Assembly: GCA_015832175.1 (NCBI GenBank)
Contig: WJXW01000002.1
Location: 186,001-250,000, forward strand
Length of the DNA stretch: 64,000 nt
Origin: Paraphaeosphaeria minitans
Lineage: Eukaryota; Ascomycota; Dothideomycetes; Pleosporales; Didymosphaeriaceae
Direction: 5' to 3'
Position 1 is the stretch's first letter, and each line of letters begins with the position of its first letter. The notes below the pieces were generated by a model. It saw only the letters and a list, made by a program, of their open reading frames with translations, had not been told where the DNA came from and made no database searches. Positions 11,153 through 21,101 of the stretch are shown here, piece by piece. The translations under genes were made by a program, and so were the position numbers.

Positions 11153-13024
11153 TTAGATGGGTAGGGGTATGACAGCATGAATTACGAGTATAATTTATGT
11201 CATTGGTACTGCTTGCAACGTTCGTGTCGAGGAAGTCCAATCTTTCGGTATGCCGCTGGGTTCCCTTGGATTTTCCGCAACTTACCGTTAGGCGTTTCAT
11301 GTATTTCTAAATGTGTTCAAGCTGCTTCTTGGTCAGCTCTGTACCCTAACTATAGTCTGAAGGGATCATCAGGTTCTTTGCCAGGCACATCTGCACTTCG
11401 ACGTTCTACTAAGGGCTGACAAGGCTTAATACCATGATTGTCCTCCAGGGACACTGTCAACCAGTATTAGTGGGATGCTCTGTACGCCAACAGTATCAAG
11501 AGACGCTGCTCATTGCCTTATAATAGGTACATGCACGCTACTTGATATTTTCCTCGTGCCGACGATATTGTCTCGGCCTGAGTGTGGCTTGAAATGTCCT
11601 CGGAAATATCGGTTCTAGATTATTCCTTATGTCCAGACCATCTTCAAGGTCCTACTTTAACTTCTAGGAATTTTTGTTCTGCAAAGAAAGTACAGGGGCA
11701 GGTTCATGTGCAAGAACTCAAGCTTTCAACCTTTGCTTGCAGAGGCTCCTGCACTTCATGCTGACTATACACTTGCGTTCCCTAGTCATAATTCCGTGCT
11801 CTGGGAACTTCTGGACGCGCAGCCATCCTTTCATTTGTATGATGCGCTATCACAAGACTCAGTCAGAAGAATCGCGGAGAACATCCGTTATCCACTGTGT
11901 CACCGCATCGCATGTTTCAGTAAAAATGCTGTGCCAGTCAAACAGTTTGAAGTTTGTCTCATCCTGGAGTCTGTAATGACTAAGTTGATTGTACGCAAAT
12001 GTCTGTTTGAGAGGTGGAACGGACCCTACTTTTTACTTCCTTTTGTTTTGAATCACTCATAAGAGTCGGCGTACCTGCCCACGGAGCTTACCTCTAAAGA
12101 ATGGAGGCTGAACATATTATACGTTTTGCTGAAACGGGAATCGCGAAGTTACTTGTTTACTTCATATCCGATTGGATCTTCCATAGCTACACTTGATGAC
12201 GATCCATCATCGAAGTCACAGCCTAGCCACGATGGGAAAAAATACTTTTTTTGGCCGCATTGTTCATTTATTCAATTCAATGTTCAGTGAGACAATGCAT
12301 CCTTGTGATCATGTCAGCTACGAGTTTCACCTCACAATGTAATTCCCCTATATACTGCGCTATAAACTACCATCAAAACCTGGAGAGCATCGCCCCGCCA
12401 GTTTATTGGTATTTCTAGAACGAGCTAAAATCTATCTTTAAATAGCGTAGCAGATTGTATATTATATTTATTGTTAGACGCTTTACTATGCCAACGCCAA
12501 CGCTTATTTGTATCGGTGGCCCAGCCCCGCTTTCACGCAGTGATCAGACGTATGTACTCCAATGAGTTATAAGCATATGATTCTATCGAATGCCGCGTTT
12601 TTAGTTGAAAAAGCAGAAGTCCAGATCCGAATGTGACTAGTGTGTAACTTATCCGTAGTAAAGGGCAAAGTTAAACTATCAACCAACCGGTTGTTATTGA
12701 GTTCGTCGTATGACTAGGTAGTGTTACAAAAACGGTCCCAGCATAGTTTACTTTCATACTGTGAGAACAGTCCTCATATGATGCGATAGTGCAAAAGTCT
12801 CATCATAGAAACACAATGATTTTTTAGTATCCCTTTGTGCCCCTCCCATGTTTTCACCACATCGGCCCTGACCTATGAATATATAATACGCTTCCCTGCC
12901 CATATCATCTATCTGATCATAAACAAAGCTCACACCAAATCGAAACGCAACGCTGAGGCAACCTAATACTTGCAACACCTTTAACATTTCCATAAGCTCC
13001 TTGTACGAAAACAGTAGTTCGATC
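11153..13024. other. AT-richer gene-poor block upstream of RING gene A
   Basis: 1.9 kb with no supported gene. Stretches around 12,240-12,720 are visibly AT-rich (runs such as TATATTATATTTATTG). The longest open frame (11706-12062 plus, 118 codons) has no recognised domain. The region may be relic sequence altered by RIP-type mutation, but I could not compute indices. Confidence 0.5.
12891..12901 (+). promoter_or_regulatory. TATA-like core of RING gene A
   Basis: ATATAATACGC lies 134 nt upstream of the RING gene A start. A near-identical 11-mer, ATATAATGCGC, precedes RING gene B. This suggests a shared ancestral core promoter; function is inferred. Confidence 0.35.
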
Positions 13025-13789
13025 ATGTCTTCTTCTGGAAACCGAAACATTCGCCTTGGTGGCTTCGCAATTCCAGAAGTCCAGGGAGTTGAGGAGATGA
13101 TCGTCGATCTTGACAATGGTCCCGCTGGTCCCTCACCTGCTAATCCATTACAGCAGGAGCCCGCCGAAACGGTCACGCAGCCAACCGCTATTCTTGACGA
13201 GCAAGGTCGACATCTTCCTTCGCGTGAGCAGTTCATGGACCCCGGAAACGCGGAAGGTCTGCTCGCTCTCTCAGATCCCCGTGCAGTTGAATCGGCCCCG
13301 GTGCAAGCTTTCAACAATTCCCGCACCCAAGCTCATGCGAACGATTGTGGCATTTGCAATTCCGAAATGACGGATCTAGATGAGGCTGTATTCATCGTTC
13401 GATGCGGTCATACTTATCATCGCTCCTGTCTCTTGCGTTGGTTCGATATCGACGTTCGTATTCATCGTTGTCCATATTGTGCGCGCACCCTATTCGTTGA
13501 GTCCCAACAGCAACCAGGCCCGAGCGAGCCAACCGGTGTACCGATTGCACCAGATTTTACGATCAATGGCTCCGAAGATAGCGGCATCCTCGGTCAGGGC
13601 CTTCAAATCCCTACCGAAGCGGGTCCCGATCGTGGTGCGGATATGCTTGGGTCCTTTGCTGAGAATCCAACGTCGGTGAGTGATGCTGAGATGCTTCGTC
13701 CAGTCGAAAACCAGATTCTCCAAATGAATGAGCAGCTGGAGCAAGTTGAGGAGGATGAGGAATCACGCCTACAGCCGGAAGAGGAGTAG
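13025..13789 (+). CDS. RING-H2 finger protein A (C-terminus broken)
   Basis: Putative RING-type E3 ubiquitin ligase of an unnamed fungal family, single exon, 254 aa from the ATG at 13025. The RING-H2 lies near residues 108-152: CGIC, then RCGHTYHRSCLLRW, then CPYC, so all eight ligand positions are filled. Upstream is the motif HLPSREQFMDPGNAEGLLAL, shared with RING gene B. After the RING come a low-complexity linker and an acidic coiled-coil-like tail (QILQMNEQLEQVEEDEE). The frame does not end cleanly. After the TAG at 13787 it continues with coding-like, helical sequence through one TAA (13832) to a TGA at 13967. The annotated protein is therefore probably shortened relative to its ancestor. 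Substrate and partners are unknown. Confidence 0.7.
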   Translation: MSSSGNRNIRLGGFAIPEVQGVEEMIVDLDNGPAGPSPANPLQQEPAETVTQPTAILDEQGRHLPSREQFMDPGNAEGLLALSDPRAVESAPVQAFNNSRTQAHANDCGICNSEMTDLDEAVFIVRCGHTYHRSCLLRWFDIDVRIHRCPYCARTLFVESQQQPGPSEPTGVPIAPDFTINGSEDSGILGQGLQIPTEAGPDRGADMLGSFAENPTSVSDAEMLRPVENQILQMNEQLEQVEEDEESRLQPEEE

Positions 13790-13969
13790 GAGGCTCCAAT
13801 TAGTCAACTGCGTGAGGAGCTGCGTCGTTGCTAAGCGAACTTGAAAGCGATGGTTCAAGCAAAAGAGAGAGGATGGATAAGCTCTTATTTAAGAGGCATT
13901 CTCAGCCTAGAATATGACAGATTCGTAGACTATGAGCATCATGCCACTGAGCAGCGTGATGTTCAATGA
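13787..13969 (+). pseudogene. in-frame degenerate 3' extension of RING gene A
   Basis: Continuing in the RING A frame past the stop, 60 further codons are interrupted only by TAA at 13832-13834. The segments read EAPISQLREELRRC and ANLKAMVQAKERGWISSYLR and onward, charged and helical like the coiled coil before the stop. Both stops can arise from CAG and CAA by a single C-to-T change at CpA, the signature of repeat-induced point mutation. Confidence 0.5.
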
Positions 13970-14172
13970 TATGATACTACATAGTTCCCCTGAATGCAAA
14001 TGTAAAGGTCTTTATGCGATTCACTTGTGCATTTTCAACTGCTAAAACCAGATCCACTCCTTGGTCACTAGTTTCAGCCCAGATGTGAGGGCTTCGCAGT
14101 CACGCTCAGAAGTTGCAGTCAACAAATCTATTCCACGTCACAAGGGAAAAAGCTTCAACTTAATTTGTATCA

Positions 14173-14484
14173 TCAAGCACTTACCACGAGCACAATTTGG
14201 AGCTTCAGCTCCTCGGGAAACTTCGAAATGCCCACTGCATTAGTTTCATTATTGGGTGGAGCTATCGAGCCACCTATACTAGATCTTTCGGGCGGCAAAT
14301 GGAGATGAGAGCTGGTAGTCCGCTTCCGTCCTCTGGTCGAAGAAGAAAGGCGCTCAGGGCTGCCATCGTTGGCGAGCTTACCCTTTTGCGCTTCCCCAAG
14401 ATTAAGAGACGAACAGCTTTTGCCAGTGGATTTTGACTGAAGCGAGTAGAAAGTTTTAGACGAAGTGATAGAAGGTGAGAGCAA
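14173..14484 (-). pseudogene. possible F-box-like exon fragment
   Basis: A 103-codon frame, Ser-rich with a basic patch (RGRKRTTSSH), ends in ISKFPEELKLQIVLV, resembling the start of a fungal F-box helix. It is followed at once by GTAAGT, a canonical donor. I could not find a convincing downstream exon, so this may be the relic of a truncated gene, or chance. Low confidence. Confidence 0.2.
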
Positions 14485-15350
14485 GATGCGTGACTGGAAC
14501 TTGCCTGAGCTGTGCTGGCGCGTGCCTGCCAGTATTTAAATGAGCTTATGCCCTTTCTCGTCCATCAGCTCGACGCTCTCGCTCTGGTCGACCGAGCTCA
14601 CAGCGCAACGCGACCAACAACCACATGCCAGCATGCCCACGCACAACAGACAACATGGTGCGATCCCCTTCCCTTGCTCGTTAACTTATCCGCAGGTACT
14701 ATATATTTTCCGCTCGGCAAATCAAGCCGTCTTTGGTTGAAAGGACTTGCGGGATTCTGGATTGGCCGGTGGCTTGAATGTTCAATCTTGATAGAATGTG
14801 GCACGATCTGTAGCTTGCTGGGAGGATTTCAGACGCCGCCACCGGTTGAGCGCCATCTCGGGACTATTAACGCAGCAAGAGTTGAAGAGCCCCGCAGAGT
14901 CCCGGAGATGACGATGGCTGCCTGCATGGTCGAGTCCAACCCGTAACATATCCATAACCTGGGTGGGACATGGCTAGACTTAGAAGTGCTGCTAGAACGC
15001 TACGTTGATGAATCCACTAGCTCTCAAGCAGAGGTTTAGAGGAATCCCTTCCGCCGCACAGGCGGAGGGAGGACTCTCTATCTCGGTGAGGATGAGAGCT
15101 GTCTCCATTGGTCGTCTACAGCGGGACGCCTTGGGGTCATGTGGGTACTTTACAGTTCCACCCTTTATAAAAAAATTTCATTGAGCTTTTGGTCTGCCAG
15201 ACCGAGCTTGAGGAAGAGACCCACTGCGGAATGTTATTCGCTTGCATTGTACATGTTGAGATAGAGCAACTTTCCTGTCCCAACCTTTCCCTAACTTCGC
15301 AATATCACCGCACTAACATCAGGATACATATATCACCTGCCCCAGCCCCC

Positions 15351-15361
15351 ATATAATGCGC
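15351..15361 (+). promoter_or_regulatory. TATA-like core of RING gene B
   Basis: ATATAATGCGC, 220 nt upstream of the RING gene B start, matches the element before RING gene A at 10 of 11 positions. Confidence 0.35.
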
Positions 15362-15570
15362 ACAACATTCACCGTCGGACTTGGTTCGTGTATTCACGAT
15401 GTCCATGTTCGACTTTTCACTAGCCAGTCTATGCCCATATGAACTCTTCCCTGAGCAGGTCTACACCCCACACTCGCAGAAAGCAACCCAATTGACATCA
15501 GTTCCCAACACAAAACAGACACTCAAATTACTTCCATACTGGTTCGTCCCTAGTATAGGAGCAACGAAGC

Positions 15571-17337
15571 ATGTCGTCCCCAGAGAATAATGAGATGAAC
15601 ACTACTAACTCCCCCACGGAGAGCACCTCGCGCGAGCACCGTGACGCTCCCCAGATCATCGGTAGCTTCGCAACTCAAGCCGTAGACGGTGAAGAGATGG
15701 AGCCCACCGCAGAGAACGACTTTGGACTCACTGTTCCCGAGCCGGACAACTCGGCAGCGCTTTCGATTGTATCTCCAACGAATCCTCCTTCTCAGGATCG
15801 CCTCCGCACAAATGATTTACCATCGCGTGCGCACTTCGTGGACCCATCCAACGGTCTACTACTCCCTCTCACGGATTCTCGTACGCACGCACGCCCTCGG
15901 GACATCTGTTGTATTTGTTTGGATCCTATGGACGACCTGTCTGAGGCTGAAGTGATCGTCTCATGCAACCACATCTACCATCGAGTCTGCCTGCGCAAGT
16001 GGTTCGAGAACGAAGCCGTCTCCTACGGCACATGCCCACTCGATCGCTCTCGTCTTTTCGTGGCGCCCCTTGGTCATTCTACGCTTGCAGCGCAGAGACG
16101 ACGATTGATCGGTCAGGTCGGTTTCCAGCCGAGCCCTTTGGGCCGTATACCTAGATCCTCGCCAGTTGACAATCGTCCCTTTCCTATGCGCCACCCCGAA
16201 GGATCTACCCAACGGTCATCTGAAAGCCCAGAAGTGTCTTCGAGCCATCCCACTTCGAGCGGTCGAATCTCTGGGCGCGGAGAGTCTTACGCTGTGACTA
16301 TTGCCCAAATTCGACGCGAATCTTTTGCATTGCATGATGAGCGCCTTACGCTCGTCAGCAATATGGGTGCCTATGATGGCAATGAAGGTCACGCTGCGGC
16401 GTTGGACCGTCTTCGGCACTTCAATGCTGAGATTGCTGTGGGCAACGCTCGATTGGCTGGGATGAATCGTCAACATGTATCTGAACTGCAAGCTTCCCAC
16501 CTGGCCGCATCCCTAGACGAAAACGCCTCAATTCATTCCCCTCAACCTCGTCATTCGGTTCAGTTGCGCGCCTATATGCGTCGCGTTGCTTCCACGGCAG
16601 CAAACTCTTCCGGAAATGAGACAGTGACGGAAGCTGGCCCTGCTCAGACCGGTGAGACTGTTGCTCTTATTCGAGCAATCCAGGAACGAGATCTAGCCAT
16701 CGCAGACCGCGACCAGGCCATTGAAGATCGGAACCGTGCTATCCGAGACCGTGACCGCGCTCGACAAGGCCGCGACCTTGCCATCCAAACCGCGAATCGA
16801 GATCGGAACCGCTACCGCGCCCAACAACAGCGTCGCCGTGCTGAACATGATCGTGAACTCTCCAATCCGCAGCACATGGAGCATGACCTCGTCACTCACC
16901 ACTACAACCGCATCCTCGCTACCGGCAGCTCCACACCCCCACCTCTCTCCGACCCCGACCCCGAACACCTCACACTCCTTGAAGCCGCTGTGTTTGCCGA
17001 GCTCCGCGACGAAGCCGACGCGGCAGCTCGAGACATCGCCCCGGTGCGCCGCGCCCGCACCGCCGACGAGGCTCTGACCCCGCCTAGTCGGACTCTTCGT
17101 TCTTATGCGGGTCCATTTGCCACGCCGGGTCCTCTCCCAGCGCTGACTCCCCGCACTCCTCTGGTTGCTGGTGTTGGTGTGGCAGCCGATCGACCCATGC
17201 TGCGAGACAACCATGCCCGTGCCCGTGCGCAAGTTTCTCTACAACAACTAGAAAATCATGTTTCCACTCTCCTTGCCGGGCTCGAGGCTGGGGCCGATGC
17301 TCAGGATCCCGATGAGGCTGAGCGAAATTGGGGATAG
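15571..17337 (+). CDS. RING finger protein B with heptad repeat
   Basis: Putative RING-type E3 ligase, a paralogue of RING gene A, single exon, 588 aa. The N-terminal motif LPSRAHFVDPSNGLLLPL matches the equivalent segment of RING A. The RING follows near residues 112-160: CCIC, SCNHIYHRVCLRKWF, then CPLDRSR. The last zinc ligand is Asp instead of Cys, as in Rbx1, whose RING also ends CPLD. Residues 372-406 form five perfect 7-residue repeats of the pattern x-R-D-x-A-I-x, giving a highly charged helix, with more Arg-rich sequence after it. The C-terminal third is Ala/Pro/Arg-rich and probably disordered. Membrane segments and a signal peptide are absent. Substrates are unknown. Confidence 0.8.
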   Translation: MSSPENNEMNTTNSPTESTSREHRDAPQIIGSFATQAVDGEEMEPTAENDFGLTVPEPDNSAALSIVSPTNPPSQDRLRTNDLPSRAHFVDPSNGLLLPLTDSRTHARPRDICCICLDPMDDLSEAEVIVSCNHIYHRVCLRKWFENEAVSYGTCPLDRSRLFVAPLGHSTLAAQRRRLIGQVGFQPSPLGRIPRSSPVDNRPFPMRHPEGSTQRSSESPEVSSSHPTSSGRISGRGESYAVTIAQIRRESFALHDERLTLVSNMGAYDGNEGHAAALDRLRHFNAEIAVGNARLAGMNRQHVSELQASHLAASLDENASIHSPQPRHSVQLRAYMRRVASTAANSSGNETVTEAGPAQTGETVALIRAIQERDLAIADRDQAIEDRNRAIRDRDRARQGRDLAIQTANRDRNRYRAQQQRRRAEHDRELSNPQHMEHDLVTHHYNRILATGSSTPPPLSDPDPEHLTLLEAAVFAELRDEADAAARDIAPVRRARTADEALTPPSRTLRSYAGPFATPGPLPALTPRTPLVAGVGVAADRPMLRDNHARARAQVSLQQLENHVSTLLAGLEAGADAQDPDEAERNWG

Positions 17338-17723
17338 TTGGAGGGTATCTAGCGAGAGCTTATGGGGAGCTTTTAGGATTCAGGAAGGATTGAGGAAGGA
17401 GGTTTTTGCACGAAGGATTGAGGAAGGAGGGTTTTTGCACGTACAGTATGGAGGGGATGGAGAAACTCCTCAAGGGAGGCATCCTCGACTCATACCTTTT
17501 ATTAGACATACATGATAGCATGGGTGGCATGGAGTATCTGTGTTTGTCCTTGTTGTGCGGTTACGGGACTTCCTTCCTTTGTATAACTGTTTTTCCACCT
17601 TCTCTCTTTTTTGACTTGCACATTCCCATAGTCGAATAGAACTACCTCTCGCGAAACTCGGTAATGGAATTGGTGTATCGTGACGTCGTGACTACCGCCC
17701 TCATTAGCACCTCCAAGATTATC
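17338..17723. other. convergent intergenic region RING B / LIG4
   Basis: Includes a short imperfect duplication near 17382-17445 (AGGATTGAGGAAGGAGGTTTTTGCACG repeated, split here by position only). No gene. Confidence 0.5.
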
Positions 17724-20699
17724 TCAGCCCCACTGAAACCTCTCCTCATCCACCCTGGTCCCCTCCTCCCAACACTTCTCCACCCACTCCACGCCCACCT
17801 GCCTCGCGAGCCCCGTAAGCTTGACCCAACCCTTAGACACATGATCCGCATCCGGGACAACCACGTGCGTGATCCCATCTTCCTCCGCACTCTGCGCGAC
17901 CCTCCCACTCGCAAATCTAATATAATTCCTCGCCAGACCCGCTCTAAAATTCCACTCTGCGTCTTCACAGGAGTCTGCGAACGCGACTTTCATGTTCGCA
18001 AACATGTAGTTCTTCAGATGCGCCATCGAATGCGCATGGTCCTCCATCTGCTTCACAAACTCCTGGCTATCGAAGTCCTTTTCGGATTTTGTAGGCATGC
18101 CCGCCAGAATCCCTCGCATCTCCTCGACATCCATGACATCTCTCGCATACGGATCGCCATTGTCGTCTATATTCGCTTCCACCGCTAATTGCTCCGCATC
18201 CAGCAGATAAAACATGTGTCTATTTGCCTCGAAGGGTAGCAAGTAAGGGATAGCGCCGACATCGACCTCGTTCTGGCGAATGCAGTCGTGGATCCAAATG
18301 GGTTTTACGATGTTAGTCAGTCCGCGTTTTTCCAAGGAGGATACTTTGACGAGGCGCTTGTCGGCGACGACAACGAGGTTCTTGTCCGAGGTGTCCCGCT
18401 GGACGAGTTTGGCGCCGTGTGCTTTGACGAGGGCTTCGAGTTCGGCCTTGGGTTTCTTGGTAGGGTGGACCTGATCGGTCATGATGTAGATCTGCAGGCC
18501 GTCGAAGAGTTTTGACGCCGGGCCTGCGTACGGCGTGGGAACGGTATCGTCGCCCGCAACCACGAGCGGCTTTTTCGCAGTGCGGGCTTTCTTGCGGCGG
18601 CTCTGCTCGATTTTGAATTCTTTCTCTTTGTCGGCGTGTTCGGTTTCGGCTGTGTTTTTTACTTCCCAGAACTCGTCAATGCTTAGGCCCTGGTCCCAGG
18701 ATTTGTCGGTGCGAAGGGCCTTGAATCGTGGGAAGCGCAGTGTCTGGCCGAGACGGAACTTATCGGTTGACTCTACGCTCGCGGCTTTACATTCCAAGAC
18801 GACCGAGTCAGAAGGGTGAATCCATTGATCAGGGCGCTCATGCTGGCGATTCTCTGCGTGGCCGCCTAGCTCGATGATGGAAGGAGGGCGGCGCTGGTCC
18901 CAGTTCTTCCATTTACCCTCCGTACGTCCGCGGATGGAGGCGTAATCTTCCCTGCTCATACCTCCGCCAACCTTGAAGAAAGAAATACATTTTCCGTAGT
19001 CGGGGTCACCTTGTTTCGCCTTCTTGTTGACGAGCAAGCCGCACAGGAAAGAGGAGTGCGCCCCACCACGATGCCCGGAACCAAAGTACCCGCCGATAAC
19101 GACGCAATCTATCATCTCGCCAAACTCGGACATGTACTCTGGCTTCACTTTGACCCAATCGTCGTTCCGTTCGTTGAGCTTGTACATGGATCGTGGATTC
19201 TTGAGAACGAGACCTTCAGATGCGTTTTCGACCACGCGACGGAGTTCGGGTTCGACTTCATTGGAGGAGTGTGCTTCCATGTAGGGGTGGGTTTCGATGC
19301 GGCGGGGCACGCCTTTGACTGCGCTTTGAAGCGCCGCTCTTCTGTCACGTAGGGTGTAAGGCGTAAGCAACGTGTCGTTAAGATACAAGCAATCAAAGAC
19401 TCTAAAAAGCGGACGTTGACCAGTGTTGGAGCCTGTGGTGTTCTCTTTCTCGGATATGGCTGCGGTTTTGAGCGTACCGAAGCCGACGATATGATCGTTT
19501 TCCATGTCCCAGGTGATCATCTCGCCGTCCAGAATGATGTTTCGGATGTTTTTGTGGAAGGCGTCTTTGATGAACCGGGTCAGGGCTCCGGCTTCGTCGC
19601 CAGTGAAGTGCTTCCCGTAGAGGTAGGCGTAGTCTTTGGCCTTCCGAGACCAGAAGCCGAAGACTCTCCCGCCTGGTGCTGAGGGATCTTCCATCATATG
19701 TAACTGCATTCGCTCGCCGTCGAGCTTCTCCTCTATCCAGAATGAATCATCTTCCGGTGTGGGGTTGAGCTTGGACACAATTTTGTGGAACGAGCCAAGC
19801 TTGGGTTGGAAAGCGGCGAGCTGAGGCTGGAAGCACTGCATGAGGGTGATGCCGGTATGTTCACCATCTAGTCGTACCTCCGGATCGAACAGTTCCCAGC
19901 ATACTCGTCGGAGATTGGATGAGATGTTGAAGAGAGCTTCTGCATCTGGATGCCATATATCCAGAATAGTCTTCTCAGTTGCTCCAATCTTCATCTGTCG
20001 TAGGATGATCCGAATCAGCCAGGTCATCTCTTCAGGATTCATGCGCCGGTAGAACCGTTCAAAGATCTTGATCTGCTCTTTCTCTCCTCCAACTTGGGAT
20101 AGCCGATCTAGGGTATTGTTTACTTCTGCGATGCTCATTGTGCCGACTTCCGATCGCAGAGGCCTCTTCGACAGGACTTGGTAGCAACGCCCGGCGAAAT
20201 CTCCCGCGGTCGAGGCCGAGGATTTGAGCAGTTGACCAGGCAGCTTCCAGTCGACCATTTGTTTGGCATCATCAGAGTCTTTGTTGATCTTGGTGACTTG
20301 GATCAATATCTTTGCAATGGCCTTTTCTTTCAATCCGTACATTGCTCGATGACGGTCTTTTTCCGGGATCATGAGTCGCAATGCTGGGTAGAAATCATTG
20401 CCGACTTCTTTGCGCCATTGCGCCATGTACCTCTCGATGATGTTGCGCCTCGCTTCGTGCGGCGATAGATTTGAGTGTCCGGAAGGGCCCACCCTTCTGC
20501 GAGGCCCTGCCGGTCTGTTCTTCTTGACAGTGTCCAGTAGCGGATCAAACAGTTCATTGAAGAGTGTGTGAAACGGCAGTGTTTTGTGGATGTTGCTGGG
20601 CCGATTGGGGTACTTGGAATCCAGATCCTCTTCTCCGCCGTACATGAGCGTCTGCTCCTTGACGGCATCGGCGTCCGGCACAGGCGTATGCTCTGCCAT
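17724..20699 (-). CDS. LIG4: DNA ligase IV
   Basis: ATP-dependent DNA ligase of non-homologous end joining; it works in the nucleus with XRCC4/Lif1 and Ku. Single exon, 991 aa from the ATG at 20699; an in-frame ATG at 20714 would add five residues but MAEHTPVPDADAV is the more natural start. An N-terminal ligase domain (about residues 40-260) precedes the catalytic core. The adenylated lysine is Lys325 in IEEKLDGERMQ. Further nucleotidyltransferase motifs are ILDGEMITWD, EGLVLKNPRSMY and DDWVKVKPEY. Two BRCT domains follow: the first near residues 720-820 and the second at the C-terminus, with the linker that binds XRCC4 in the family between them. Length matches filamentous-fungal LIG4. It is divergent from IRS4 with 402 nt between. 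Confidence 0.96.
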   Translation of the reverse strand: MAEHTPVPDADAVKEQTLMYGGEEDLDSKYPNRPSNIHKTLPFHTLFNELFDPLLDTVKKNRPAGPRRRVGPSGHSNLSPHEARRNIIERYMAQWRKEVGNDFYPALRLMIPEKDRHRAMYGLKEKAIAKILIQVTKINKDSDDAKQMVDWKLPGQLLKSSASTAGDFAGRCYQVLSKRPLRSEVGTMSIAEVNNTLDRLSQVGGEKEQIKIFERFYRRMNPEEMTWLIRIILRQMKIGATEKTILDIWHPDAEALFNISSNLRRVCWELFDPEVRLDGEHTGITLMQCFQPQLAAFQPKLGSFHKIVSKLNPTPEDDSFWIEEKLDGERMQLHMMEDPSAPGGRVFGFWSRKAKDYAYLYGKHFTGDEAGALTRFIKDAFHKNIRNIILDGEMITWDMENDHIVGFGTLKTAAISEKENTTGSNTGQRPLFRVFDCLYLNDTLLTPYTLRDRRAALQSAVKGVPRRIETHPYMEAHSSNEVEPELRRVVENASEGLVLKNPRSMYKLNERNDDWVKVKPEYMSEFGEMIDCVVIGGYFGSGHRGGAHSSFLCGLLVNKKAKQGDPDYGKCISFFKVGGGMSREDYASIRGRTEGKWKNWDQRRPPSIIELGGHAENRQHERPDQWIHPSDSVVLECKAASVESTDKFRLGQTLRFPRFKALRTDKSWDQGLSIDEFWEVKNTAETEHADKEKEFKIEQSRRKKARTAKKPLVVAGDDTVPTPYAGPASKLFDGLQIYIMTDQVHPTKKPKAELEALVKAHGAKLVQRDTSDKNLVVVADKRLVKVSSLEKRGLTNIVKPIWIHDCIRQNEVDVGAIPYLLPFEANRHMFYLLDAEQLAVEANIDDNGDPYARDVMDVEEMRGILAGMPTKSEKDFDSQEFVKQMEDHAHSMAHLKNYMFANMKVAFADSCEDAEWNFRAGLARNYIRFASGRVAQSAEEDGITHVVVPDADHVSKGWVKLTGLARQVGVEWVEKCWEEGTRVDEERFQWG

Positions 20700-21101
20700 G
20701 GTGAGTACATGCATACGTCAATACATAAGTGTCAAAGGGAAAATGCTTGTTGATGTCGCGCCACGCCGCGCAGGCAACCACGCGCCTAAGCTCACGTCAT
20801 CACGTGCCGCTGATTGTCCCGGCCTGAAGCGCCCGGTACCTATTATGCTGGGCGCTGGCTGTGCATTGTCTCCAACGTGGATCCTCGACACCCGACATTT
20901 TTCGCCCCAGTGTCTCGTTCGAATCCGCGTTGTTCACTTTCTGGAGCTGCTGCCACGCACATGCGGGGAGCAAGACACGAGGCTAGATAGTCTATTGCTC
21001 TACATATCTGCCTACCTACCTTCCTACCTACCTACCTTCCTACCTACCTATCTATCTAGCTCCGTTGCGTCTGCCGTCTGTCTCCATCCAATGGGCACTC
21101 G
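20700..21101. promoter_or_regulatory. shared divergent promoter LIG4 / IRS4
   Basis: 402 nt between two divergent starts. It contains a (CCTA/CTAC)n pyrimidine-rich microsatellite at about 21009-21058, close to the IRS4 start. A GTTCGAATCC match near 20917 is not part of a foldable tRNA. Confidence 0.45.
21009..21058. repeat. (CCTA)n microsatellite
   Basis: Imperfect run of CTAC/CTTC/CTAT tetranucleotides directly upstream of the IRS4 coding region, probably in its 5' leader or core promoter. Confidence 0.8.

Larger units (their letters stand above)
13970..15570. other. intergenic between the two RING genes
   Basis: 1.6 kb. The minus-strand frame at 14173-14484 is treated separately. No other supported gene is present, and the sequence is moderately AT-rich. 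Confidence 0.5.

Noticed and set aside
20905..20935. tRNA B-box (GTTCGAATCC)
   Set aside because: Flanking bases do not form a T-stem and no A-box or cloverleaf can be drawn.
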